Assembly: GCF_008386695.1 (NCBI RefSeq)
Contig: NZ_VUOC01000004.1
Coordinates: 2,296,327 to 2,360,326, forward strand
Length of the DNA: 64,000 nt
Direction of reading: 5' to 3'
Source: Chitinophaga agrisoli
Lineage (GTDB): Bacteria > Bacteroidota > Bacteroidia > Chitinophagales > Chitinophagaceae
The translations under genes were made by a program, and so were the position numbers. The notes below the pieces were generated by a model. That model worked only from the letters and a program-made list of their open reading frames with translations, had not been told where the DNA came from and did no database searches. Within the stretch, counting starts at the first letter, position 1. Every line of letters begins with the position of its first letter. This document shows, in pieces, positions 54,639-62,435 of the stretch.

Positions 54639-55034
54639 ATGTCTTACGAAGAACAGATTGCCCGGTCCGTTACCAGGATCTATAAGGCCGTATTTCCCAA
54701 TACGGTGAACCATTATGATACCATGTTTGGCGGCACGGCCATGCAGTTGATGGATGAAGTGGCGTTCATTACGGCAACCCGTTTCAGCCGCATGCGGATG
54801 GTGACGGTATCCAGCGACCGGATAGATTTCAAGAAACCTATTCCGCATGGCACCATTATAGAATTAGTGGGAGAAGTGATACACGTGGGGAAAACCAGTC
54901 TCAAAGTATGTGTAACTGTGTATGTGGAGCAGATGTATTCCAACCACCGGGAGAAAGCCATTGAAGGCAGCTTTGCCTTTGTAGCTATTGACGATCTTAA
55001 ACGGCCTACGGCGATTGTATTGCCACCGGAATAA
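54639..55034 (+). CDS. Acyl-CoA thioesterase (hotdog fold)
   Basis: A 131-residue acyl-CoA hydrolase of the YciA/BACH type. The hotdog helix and active-site Asp are in MFGGTAMQLMDEVAFITATRF, followed by VSSDRIDFKKPIPHGTIIEL and GKTSLKVCVTVYVEQM. It hydrolyses short to long acyl-CoA esters; chain specificity is unknown. Seven bases after the CWC gene, so likely co-transcribed. Its end runs into an octamer palindrome. Confidence 0.92.
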   Translation: MSYEEQIARSVTRIYKAVFPNTVNHYDTMFGGTAMQLMDEVAFITATRFSRMRMVTVSSDRIDFKKPIPHGTIIELVGEVIHVGKTSLKVCVTVYVEQMYSNHREKAIEGSFAFVAIDDLKRPTAIVLPPE

Positions 55035-55039
55035 TTTGC

Positions 55040-55122
55040 TGATGTGCTAATATACTAATGTGCTAATGAATTACGCGGAGATAGGTCCGGAACCATTAGC
55101 ACATTAGCATATTAGCACATTG
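55040..55122. repeat. Octamer-built inverted repeat, copy 3
   Basis: Arms of 29 bases at 55040-55068 and 55094-55122 match at 26 positions, with a 25-base loop. Units are TAATGTGC-like with TAATATAC/TAATATGC variants. It fills the gap between two convergent stop codons (thioesterase at 55034, FKBP at 55127). Confidence 0.92.
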
Positions 55123-55126
55123 ATAA

Positions 55127-55555
55127 TTATACTATTTCTACCAGTTCAATATCAAAGATCAGATCTTCGCCAGCCAGGGGATGATTAGCGTCGAGCGTGA
55201 CAAATTCAGAATTCACTGCAGCTACTTTTACCGGGAAAACCTGGCCCTGGTTGTTGCTCATCTGCAGCTCCATGCCAATTTCCGGCTTCAGATCCTCAGG
55301 TATGTTTGCTTTGGGGAAGTCCATGATCAGTTCGTCGTTTTTAGGACCATATGCCTGATCTACAGGGATCTGAACGGTCTTTTTATCACCCACCTGCATC
55401 TCCAGCACGCCGTTATCAAAGCCTTTGATCACTGAACCGGTGCCTACCTTAAACTCCAGCGGATCACGTCCTTCTGAGGAATCAAAAGTAGTACCGTTGG
55501 TCAAACGGCCGTGATAATGTACACGTACTGTATCCCCGTTTTTTACTGTTTGCAT
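55127..55555 (-). CDS. FKBP-type peptidyl-prolyl isomerase, SlyD-like
   Basis: A 142-residue proline isomerase/chaperone. The FKBP barrel is visible in DTVRVHYHGRLTNGTTFDSS, GTGSVIKGFDNGVLEMQVGDKK and AYGPKNDELIMDF; the insert-in-flap domain typical of SlyD follows (IGMELQMSNNQGQVFPVKV) and the chain closes with HPLAGEDLIFDIELVEI. The His-rich metal tail of E. coli SlyD is missing. The ATG at 55555 is chosen because upstream frame to 55774 is non-conserved and overlaps the next gene's start. Confidence 0.93.
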   Translation of the reverse strand: MQTVKNGDTVRVHYHGRLTNGTTFDSSEGRDPLEFKVGTGSVIKGFDNGVLEMQVGDKKTVQIPVDQAYGPKNDELIMDFPKANIPEDLKPEIGMELQMSNNQGQVFPVKVAAVNSEFVTLDANHPLAGEDLIFDIELVEIV

Positions 55556-55649
55556 AAAATAATAATTAAATGTTACTGAATATGTCTCTGTGCAAAGTAC
55601 GGAAAAAAGATCATGGCGCACAAACTCCGCAATCCGTATTTTTACGCCT

Positions 55650-56822
55650 ATGTACAAGACCCTGCAATTGTTGAGCGTGCTGCTGGCGCTATGCTGGCAA
55701 GCCGCCCTGGCCCAAACTACAGTCGTTACCGGCGCCGAAAGAACGGCGGAGTACCTACCCCTGCTCAAAAACAAGCGGGTGGCCCTGCTGGTAAACCAGA
55801 CCGCAACGATCGGGCCAACTCACCTGGTGGACTCCCTGCTGCAACTACATGTCCGTATCCAGAAGATCTTTAGCCCGGAGCATGGTTTCCGGGGCAATGC
55901 GGATGCCGGCGAGAAAGTGGGTAACACCACCGACGAGCGTACTGGCCTTACCATTGTATCCCTATACGGTAAGCACCGCAAGGCAGACGCCAACGATCTC
56001 CGGGATGTGGATGTACTGGTATTTGATATCCAGGATGTAGGTACCCGTTTCTATACCTATATCTCCTCCCTGCAGGAGCTGATGGAATCTGCCGCGGAGA
56101 ACAATAAACCCCTGATCGTGCTGGACCGCCCCAATCCCAATGGGCATTTTGTGGATGGGCCCATACTGGACACGGCTTTCCGCTCGTTTGTGGGCATGCA
56201 GCCCATTCCTATAGCCCATGGCATGACGGTGGGGGAATATGCCCGCCTGCTGAACGGCGAGCGCTGGCTGAAGAATAAGGTGCAATGCCGTCTGACCGTG
56301 ATCACCTGCGAACAATACACCCACCATACCTTTTATCATGTGCCGGTGAAGCCTTCGCCCAACCTGCCCAATATGGCCTCCATTTACCTGTACCCGTCCA
56401 CCTGCCTGTTTGAAGGAACGGCGCTGAGCCTGGGACGCGGTACGGATAAACCCTTCCAGGTATTTGGCAGCCCGCTGTTCCCCAAAAACCTGTACTCCTT
56501 TACCCCGCGCAGTACGCCGGGCGCTAAGGAGCCTCCGTTAAAGGATCAGCAGTGTTATGGGTATGACCTGTCCGGCGCACCGGCAGCCGTATTACAGGAA
56601 ACCGGCAATCAGATACAGCTCAAATGGGTGATACAGGCATATAAAATGTACCCGCAGCAAGATAAATTCTTTACCCCTTTCTTTAATAAACTGGCAGGCA
56701 ATGCCCAGCTGATGCAGCAAATAAAGGACGGTAAGAGTGAAGCAGCCATCCGGCAAAGCTGGGAGCCGGGGCTTAGCCAGTTTAAGGCTATCCGGAAAAA
56801 ATATTTGCTATACAGCGAATAA
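55650..56822 (+). CDS. NamZ-like exo-beta-N-acetylmuramidase (DUF1343)
   Basis: A 390-residue exported protein of the DUF1343/YbbC family, whose B. subtilis member NamZ removes N-acetylmuramic acid from peptidoglycan ends. The signal peptide is at about 1-22 (LALCWQAALAQT). Conserved parts: RVALLVNQTATIG, IFSPEHGFRG, DVDVLVFDIQDVGTRFYTY, IVLDRPNPNG and the later YPSTCLFEGTALSLGRGTDKPFQ. The Glu/Asp/His-rich pocket matches the family. Start chosen at the signal-peptide ATG. With the LysM/RlpA-like protein at 58075 it suggests cell-wall recycling activity. Confidence 0.9.
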   Translation: MYKTLQLLSVLLALCWQAALAQTTVVTGAERTAEYLPLLKNKRVALLVNQTATIGPTHLVDSLLQLHVRIQKIFSPEHGFRGNADAGEKVGNTTDERTGLTIVSLYGKHRKADANDLRDVDVLVFDIQDVGTRFYTYISSLQELMESAAENNKPLIVLDRPNPNGHFVDGPILDTAFRSFVGMQPIPIAHGMTVGEYARLLNGERWLKNKVQCRLTVITCEQYTHHTFYHVPVKPSPNLPNMASIYLYPSTCLFEGTALSLGRGTDKPFQVFGSPLFPKNLYSFTPRSTPGAKEPPLKDQQCYGYDLSGAPAAVLQETGNQIQLKWVIQAYKMYPQQDKFFTPFFNKLAGNAQLMQQIKDGKSEAAIRQSWEPGLSQFKAIRKKYLLYSE

Positions 56823-57021
56823 GGAGATTGAAACAGCCATGCAGCTGTTGTATAGCGGACTACACAACTTAATTGCGGTAGCTATTACAGTGAATAAGGA
56901 AGATTGCTGCTACAATACCTGTTATACAACAAATAACGAAGGTAGTACTGCAGGCCTGTTACGCAGCGGATAAGTGAAATTGACCAATCCGGCAAATAGG
57001 GTACTTGAATCATGTAATCTG

Positions 57022-57029
57022 TATTTTTG
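57022..57029 (+). promoter_or_regulatory. -7 promoter element for fmt
   Basis: TATTTTTG lies 19 bases before the GTG start of fmt and fits TAnnTTTG. Confidence 0.5.
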
Positions 57030-57048
57030 CGTCCTAAACCATTAACGA

Positions 57049-57987
57049 GTGGCAATAATCGATAAAAAAGACCTGCGCATTGTATTTATGGGCACCCCTG
57101 ATTTTGCAGTGGCTTCCCTGGATATCCTGGTGCAGAATGGGTACAATATTGTTGGCGTAATAACAGCCCCGGACAAACCCGCCGGCCGCGGTTTACAGCT
57201 GCAGGAAAGCGCGGTAAAACAATATGCGGTATCCAAAGGACTGCATGTGCTGCAGCCGGAAAAGCTGAAAGACCCTGCCTTCCTGGAAACCTTACAGGCT
57301 TTGCAGGCCCACCTGCAGGTGGTAGTAGCCTTCCGTATGCTGCCGGAACTGGTATGGAATATGCCGCCGCTGGGCACCATCAACGTACACGCTTCCCTGC
57401 TGCCGGATTACCGCGGCGCCGCGCCCATTAACTGGGCCATCATTAATGGCGAAAAAGCATCCGGCGTAACCACTTTTAAACTACAGCATGCCATTGATAC
57501 GGGCAATATATTATTCAGCGACCAGGTTAGCATCCATGATGATGAAACGGCCGGCGAGCTGCATGATGCGCTTATGGCAACTGGCGCCAAAGTGCTGCTG
57601 AAGACCGTAGCCGCTATCGCGGACGGCACTGCGGAAGAAAAACCACAGCCTGCCTTGCCCGCGGAACAGATCAAACACGCACCCAAGATATTTAAGGAAG
57701 ACGGCCGCATTAACTGGGCCCAACCCATAGATAAGATTTACAACCTGGTGAGGGGATTAAGCCCCTACCCTACCGCCTGGACCTTATTGCAGGATAAACA
57801 GCTGAAGATCTTTAAAGCATCTAAAGAGCATGCTACGCCAACGGTGGCCCCTGGCGAACCTGTCAGCGATCAGAAGACCTATCTGAAAATAGCCGCGCAG
57901 GATGGATACCTGGTATTACAGGAAATACAGCTGGAAGGTAAGAAGAAGATGGAGGTGGAAGCATTCCTGAGGGGGTTCCGGATGTAG
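57049..57987 (+). CDS. fmt: Methionyl-tRNA formyltransferase
   Basis: A 312-residue enzyme that formylates Met-tRNA for translation start. RIVFMGTPDFAVASL, TAPDKPAGRG and INVHASLLPDYRGAAPINWA carry the formyl-folate site, including the catalytic Asn-x-His pair; AIDTGNI holds the Asp. A C-terminal OB-like domain binds tRNA. The start is GTG at 57049 because no ATG precedes the conserved sequence. Single gene. Confidence 0.95.
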   Translation: MAIIDKKDLRIVFMGTPDFAVASLDILVQNGYNIVGVITAPDKPAGRGLQLQESAVKQYAVSKGLHVLQPEKLKDPAFLETLQALQAHLQVVVAFRMLPELVWNMPPLGTINVHASLLPDYRGAAPINWAIINGEKASGVTTFKLQHAIDTGNILFSDQVSIHDDETAGELHDALMATGAKVLLKTVAAIADGTAEEKPQPALPAEQIKHAPKIFKEDGRINWAQPIDKIYNLVRGLSPYPTAWTLLQDKQLKIFKASKEHATPTVAPGEPVSDQKTYLKIAAQDGYLVLQEIQLEGKKKMEVEAFLRGFRM

Positions 57988-58010
57988 GGGATCATCAATG
58001 CCTATAAAAC

Positions 58011-58059
58011 ATTACGGATTACAAATGACAACATGTGCTTATCATTTGTAATCCGTAAT
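58011..58059. terminator. Perfect 18-base palindrome, bidirectional terminator
   Basis: ATTACGGATTACAAATGA at 58011-58028 is exactly complementary to 58042-58059 with a 13-base loop, between the convergent fmt and LysM genes. It is followed by TTATTTTGTGTT on the plus strand. The word ATTACGGATTA recurs, less perfectly, near 62376. Confidence 0.85.
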
Positions 58060-58074
58060 TTATTTTGTGTTATA

Positions 58075-59052
58075 CTAGTTCTCGTAAGTTAGTTCGCAGT
58101 AGAACTTTGCTTCGTTGGTGCCCAGCGCGTCTATAGCGGAATCGCTCAGCTTCACGATCAGGCCAGCGTTCTGTTTCATCTGCGGGATGGCTTCCAGCAC
58201 CTTGGCATAAATGGACTTTCCATTGAGCGGATTGGTGATCTTAAGGATGGTGCCACGGGGCGCCGTGTTATGCAGGGCGTAGTATTTTCCGGGGCCTGCA
58301 TTGCTCTTGAACCAGGAGCCGGGGCCTTTTTCTGTGCTCAGTTTTTTGCCGGCGGTCTGCTGCGCGTAGATCTGCTCAAAGCTGGCGCCTGCAGGAGCGG
58401 GCGGCACGGGCGCAGTGGCGGTGGTCTCTTTTCTTGGCTGCTCAACCGGCGGAGCAGGCGTTACCACGGGGGCCGCAGGCGTAGTGGCCGGCGGCGGCGT
58501 ATTCTTTACTACGGTGGTAGATTCCGGGGCCTGTGTGGCGGGCGCCGGGTTCGATGCCGGCGGAGGCGCTACCGGCGTGGGATGCGGCGGAGCAACTGTT
58601 GCGCCACTGCCATTCCCTTTTACCCAGCCTACGATCAGGTAGCTGTCTTTTTGTACGCCATCACCGTTAAGATTATTCCAGTGACGGATGTTATCCAGCG
58701 GCACCTTATTATAGTTAACGCTAATACGGTATAATGTTTCTTTCTCTGCTACTTTATGATATACCGGATGTCCGGCGGCTTCGCCACCCTGTGCAAAATT
58801 GCTTTTGGTAAGCGGGATCTTTACGGTCTTGCCCAGTTGTAATCCGCCTTCAAAAGACAGGTTGTTCTGTGCTGCTATCTCTTTAGGCGGCACACTGTAT
58901 GCACGCGACAGGCTATAAAAAGTCTCCCCTTTCTTTACGGTATGCATCAGGTACAGATCCGGCGCTGTACCCTGTACCTGCAACGTGTCCTGTGCCTGTG
59001 CACTTGCTGCACCCAGCACCATTCCCGCTATTATCATCAATGATCTTACCAT
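58075..59052 (-). CDS. LysM protein with RlpA-like C-terminal barrel
   Basis: A 325-residue exported protein. Signal peptide at about 1-20 (MVLGAASAQAQ). Two LysM peptidoglycan-binding modules: about 32-80 (HTVKKGETFYSLSRAY) and about 98-145 (HKVAEKETLYRISVNY). A Pro/Ala/Thr-rich linker follows (about 155-215), then a double-psi beta-barrel like RlpA (GPGSWFKSNAGPGKYYALHN, then PRGTILKITNPLNGKSIYAKVL). The catalytic Asp and His of lytic transglycosylases are not evident to me, so it may be a binding or septal-ring protein. Confidence 0.88.
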   Translation of the reverse strand: MVRSLMIIAGMVLGAASAQAQDTLQVQGTAPDLYLMHTVKKGETFYSLSRAYSVPPKEIAAQNNLSFEGGLQLGKTVKIPLTKSNFAQGGEAAGHPVYHKVAEKETLYRISVNYNKVPLDNIRHWNNLNGDGVQKDSYLIVGWVKGNGSGATVAPPHPTPVAPPPASNPAPATQAPESTTVVKNTPPPATTPAAPVVTPAPPVEQPRKETTATAPVPPAPAGASFEQIYAQQTAGKKLSTEKGPGSWFKSNAGPGKYYALHNTAPRGTILKITNPLNGKSIYAKVLEAIPQMKQNAGLIVKLSDSAIDALGTNEAKFYCELTYEN

Positions 59053-59118
59053 ACTAACTCAATTTATATGCTAACGCATTTTTCGGCAACGAATATATGT
59101 GTTAAAGCTGTGAAAACC

Positions 59119-60519
59119 TCAAATCTCTTTCAAAATACGGAGTTCCTTAGGATAATAATTGTTGATGCGGTTAAGCAGTATCTTGGCCCATCCCAGGGGC
59201 ATTTGCCCGTACTGCATCAGGGCCCATCCCTTCATTGCAACCGGTAGCGCCGGATCTTCTTTGCGCAGGTACTGCAACGCTTGTGTTAACGTTAATGCTA
59301 CCTCCTGTATTGTAGGCGGCAGTAAAGTACTCATGGCTAGCTGGTGATCCGGGGCCAGTTCCTTTGCCGTCAATTGCCCTGCCTTTACGCCGGCTTTGCG
59401 CAAATATAGTTGTTGTTGCAATACGGCCACAGCCGCTGTGACGGCTGGCGGCAAAATTATAGCTTCTCCCTGGTGTTCCATCACGAAATATTGATCCAGG
59501 TCCCTGACCCAGGGTTGCAGTTTCTCCCGGTCCTTCTTAGGCAGCGCTGAAAGCGTATCCCGCTGCTTCTTCTGCTGCCAGGTATCACCGCCGGTTTTGC
59601 GGAAGCAGGCGATGAAGAGGCCTTCACCCTGTACTTTATCCGGGTAGAAACGGTAGCCTTCGCAATTTCGTTTATCCGACCTGGTGGTAACAATATTCCA
59701 GGAAGGATCTATGGGGATGGGGATGTTCTCGGCCTCCAGGCTGGATACGATCCAGTCCATGATATCTTCATCCTCTTCTTTTGAGTAGGAGCAGGTGGAG
59801 TAGATAAGGATACCGCCATCGCGGAGCGCAGGCCAGGCGTCTGCCAGGATACGCTGCTGGCGCTGGCAGCAGAGGGCTACATTTTCCGGCGACCATTCCG
59901 CCACGGCCTCAGGTTCCCGCCGGAACAGGCCGGAGCCGGAACAGGGCGCATCCACCACCATCACATCAAAAAAGCCCGGTAAACGGGCCATATCGCGGGG
60001 ATCGTTGTTAGTCACCACCACATTGGCAGCGCCCCAACGGCTAATGTTATCTGCCAGCATACCGGCCCTGGCGCGGATCACTTCATTGGCCACCAGCAGG
60101 CTGTCTGCACTGATCACGGATTGTAATAAGGTGCTTTTACCACCCGGCGCAGCGCACAGGTCCAGTACCTTTAGCGGCTGTGCCAGATCACAGGTTTGAC
60201 GTATGGCATGCTCCAGGAACATAGAAGACGCCTCCTGTACATAATATGCGCCTGCATGAAAAAACGGGTCCAGTGTAAAGGAAGGGCGCTGTGGCAGGTA
60301 ATAACCATGCTGCGCCCAGGGTACGCGGGTGACGGGCGCCGCGGGGCTTAACGCCTCCAGCACGGCTTCCGTTTTGCCGGGCGCCTGCAGCTTGGCATGG
60401 TTTAACCGCAGGGAGGTAACGCGCTCCCCCGCTTCATGCACTGCTATAAATGCAGACTGTTCAAAACCCGGAAGGCCCTGCAGGCTGGATAATAATGCCG
60501 CTGGCAAGTAAGTAGACAT
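59119..60519 (-). CDS. rRNA cytosine-C5 methyltransferase (RsmF-like)
   Basis: A 466-residue m5C RNA methyltransferase of the NOL1/NOP2/Sun family. SAM site VLDLCAAPGGKSTLL; catalytic cysteines in VVDAPCSGSGLF and IYSTCSYSKEEDE; acidic motif DPRDMARLPGFFDVMVVDA. The C-terminal extension (about 300-466) resembles the RsmF/YebU tail with a PUA-like domain. The ATG at 60519 is used; a TTG six codons earlier would overlap the promoter. The RNA target (probably 16S rRNA) is inferred from the family. Confidence 0.9.
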   Translation of the reverse strand: MSTYLPAALLSSLQGLPGFEQSAFIAVHEAGERVTSLRLNHAKLQAPGKTEAVLEALSPAAPVTRVPWAQHGYYLPQRPSFTLDPFFHAGAYYVQEASSMFLEHAIRQTCDLAQPLKVLDLCAAPGGKSTLLQSVISADSLLVANEVIRARAGMLADNISRWGAANVVVTNNDPRDMARLPGFFDVMVVDAPCSGSGLFRREPEAVAEWSPENVALCCQRQQRILADAWPALRDGGILIYSTCSYSKEEDEDIMDWIVSSLEAENIPIPIDPSWNIVTTRSDKRNCEGYRFYPDKVQGEGLFIACFRKTGGDTWQQKKQRDTLSALPKKDREKLQPWVRDLDQYFVMEHQGEAIILPPAVTAAVAVLQQQLYLRKAGVKAGQLTAKELAPDHQLAMSTLLPPTIQEVALTLTQALQYLRKEDPALPVAMKGWALMQYGQMPLGWAKILLNRINNYYPKELRILKEI

Positions 60520-60523
60520 GGCG

Positions 60524-60531
60524 CAAAAGTA
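60524..60531 (-). promoter_or_regulatory. -7 promoter element abutting the RsmF-like start
   Basis: TACTTTTG on the minus strand ends four bases before the ATG at 60519, again implying a leaderless or very short-leader mRNA. Confidence 0.5.
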
Positions 60532-60554
60532 GGACAATTCGCAGGTAAGTGCAG

Positions 60555-62063
60555 CTACACCTGTTTAATCTCCGCGATCAGTTGTTGTAATACCTGCTTG
60601 GCATCGCCAAAGAGCATAGAGGTTTTGGGTTGAAAGAAGAGATCATTTTCGATACCGGCATACCCGGGTTTCATAGAACGTTTGTTTACGATCACCATTT
60701 TAGCGCTCTCCACTTCCAGGATAGGCATGCCATAAATGGGGCTATCGGGGTCAGTTTTGGCGGCGGGGTTCACCACATCATTAGCGCCCAGGATCAGCAC
60801 TACATCGGTCGTGGGCAGCCCGGCATTGGCCTGTTCCATTTCCAGGAGCTTATCATAAGAAACATCCGCCTCTGCCAGCAGCACGTTCATATGTCCGGGC
60901 ATACGGCCCGCTACGGGGTGGATGGCGTAAGAAACATTCACGCCCTTATCCTCCAGCATCTTTTCCAGCTCATGACAGGCATGCTGGGCCTGTGCCACCG
61001 CCAGTCCATACCCCGGCACGATCATCACCTTTTGCGCATAGGCCAGCACCACGGCAGCATCTGAGAGGGAAACGGATTTATAATGGCCCTGCTCTTTGGC
61101 TACGCCTGCTTTAGCGCCGCCAAAGGAGCCGATGAGCACATTCCTGAGCGAGCGGTTCATGGCTTTACACATCAATATCGTGAGGATGGTACCCGCAGAA
61201 CCTACCAGGATACCGCCGGTAAGCATTACCTGGTTATTATACAGGAAACCGCCGCAGGCGGCCGCCACGCCGGTAAAAGAGTTCAGCAGGGAGATCACTA
61301 CCGGCATGTCCGCTCCGCCTATGGGCATTACAAACAGCACGCCATAGGTGATGGATAACAGTAATACCAGGTAGAAAAGGATCTTTACAATGGGCGCTGT
61401 CACTATCTGCAATTTCGGGTCAGGCAGCAGGGTAAGCTTCATTTGCACATGGTTATCTATTGTAGCTACCAGGTAAATAGCTGTCAGCAGCGAAAGTCCC
61501 AGCACCAGCAGGTTAACGATATGTTGATTGCGGAAGGAAAAATCCTTGATACGGCCATTCAGCTTTCCCCAGGCAATAATGCTGCCCGCAAAGGAAACAG
61601 AGCCTATAATGAGCCCCAGCAGGATGATGAGCAGTTTACCTCCCGCAGGCCCCGGCGCTGCGCCGGCCATGGCACTTATTGCATCAGTGAGGTTAAAATT
61701 TCCTTTGGACGGGATGCTGGTCATATGGCCAAACTCCACGATGGATATAAGGGCTGCACAAGCGCCGCCGGTACCATTAAAAAGGCTCACCATTTCCGGC
61801 ATCGCGGTCATCTTCACTTTTTTAGCGGCCATTACACCAATGATACCACCAATGATCAATCCCGCAAAGATCCATCCGTAATTATGCAGCCGCTCGCCAT
61901 TGTTATGATACAGGAAGATAGTGCCCAGGATAGCCAGCGTCATACCGCCGGCCGCGATCAGGTTGCCTTTACGCGCGGTAGCCGGATGGCTTAACATTTT
62001 GAGGCCGATGATAAACGTGACAGAGCCTAGCAGGTAAATGACAGATAACACGCTGATGGACAT
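60555..62063 (-). CDS. pntB: NAD(P) transhydrogenase subunit beta
   Basis: A 502-residue inner-membrane subunit of the proton-translocating transhydrogenase, which drives NADPH formation from NADH. About nine membrane helices in the first 300 residues (LSVIYLLGSVTFIIGLKML, GGMTLAILGTIFLY and others). The C-terminal NADP-binding domain dIII begins near 320 and contains VPGYGLAVAQAQHACHE, HPVAGRMPGHMNVLLAEA and VLILGANDVVNPAAKTDP. Third gene of the pnt operon, three bases after the middle subunit. Complete. Confidence 0.96.
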   Translation of the reverse strand: MSISVLSVIYLLGSVTFIIGLKMLSHPATARKGNLIAAGGMTLAILGTIFLYHNNGERLHNYGWIFAGLIIGGIIGVMAAKKVKMTAMPEMVSLFNGTGGACAALISIVEFGHMTSIPSKGNFNLTDAISAMAGAAPGPAGGKLLIILLGLIIGSVSFAGSIIAWGKLNGRIKDFSFRNQHIVNLLVLGLSLLTAIYLVATIDNHVQMKLTLLPDPKLQIVTAPIVKILFYLVLLLSITYGVLFVMPIGGADMPVVISLLNSFTGVAAACGGFLYNNQVMLTGGILVGSAGTILTILMCKAMNRSLRNVLIGSFGGAKAGVAKEQGHYKSVSLSDAAVVLAYAQKVMIVPGYGLAVAQAQHACHELEKMLEDKGVNVSYAIHPVAGRMPGHMNVLLAEADVSYDKLLEMEQANAGLPTTDVVLILGANDVVNPAAKTDPDSPIYGMPILEVESAKMVIVNKRSMKPGYAGIENDLFFQPKTSMLFGDAKQVLQQLIAEIKQV

Positions 62064-62066
62064 ATC

Positions 62067-62375
62067 TTATTTTTTAGATTTAAACATTTCCAGCATCCGG
62101 TCCGTTACTACAAACCCGCCCACTACGTTTAGCGTTCCCAGTATCACCGCCAGGAAGCCCAGTATCAGGGCCAGGTAGTTATCCGCATCCGCCTCGCCCA
62201 TCACAATGATAGCGCCAATGATCACTACCCCATGAATAGCATTAGCGCCACTCATAAGCGGCGTATGCAGTACGGAAGGCACCCGGGAAATAACCTCTAT
62301 ACCCAGGAAAACGGACAGGATCACGATATAGATCAATTCTATGTGCTGGTGAATGAAGGAAAGGATGGAAGCCAT
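62067..62375 (-). CDS. NAD(P) transhydrogenase subunit alpha part 2
   Basis: A 102-residue membrane subunit with three helices (ELIYIVILSVFLGIEVI, GANAIHGVVIIGAIIVMG and YLALILGFLAVILGTLNVVGGFV), ending in DRMLEMFKSKK. It corresponds to the membrane part of the E. coli PntA chain, encoded separately in three-gene transhydrogenases. The ATG at 62375 is preferred to a TTG six codons upstream. Lies between pntA and pntB in one operon; usual names are pntAB or pntA2. Confidence 0.94.
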   Translation of the reverse strand: MASILSFIHQHIELIYIVILSVFLGIEVISRVPSVLHTPLMSGANAIHGVVIIGAIIVMGEADADNYLALILGFLAVILGTLNVVGGFVVTDRMLEMFKSKK

Positions 62376-62435
62376 GTAATAACGGATTATCAATTACGAA
62401 TGATGGATGTTCAATATTTAATGGTAGCGATGTGT

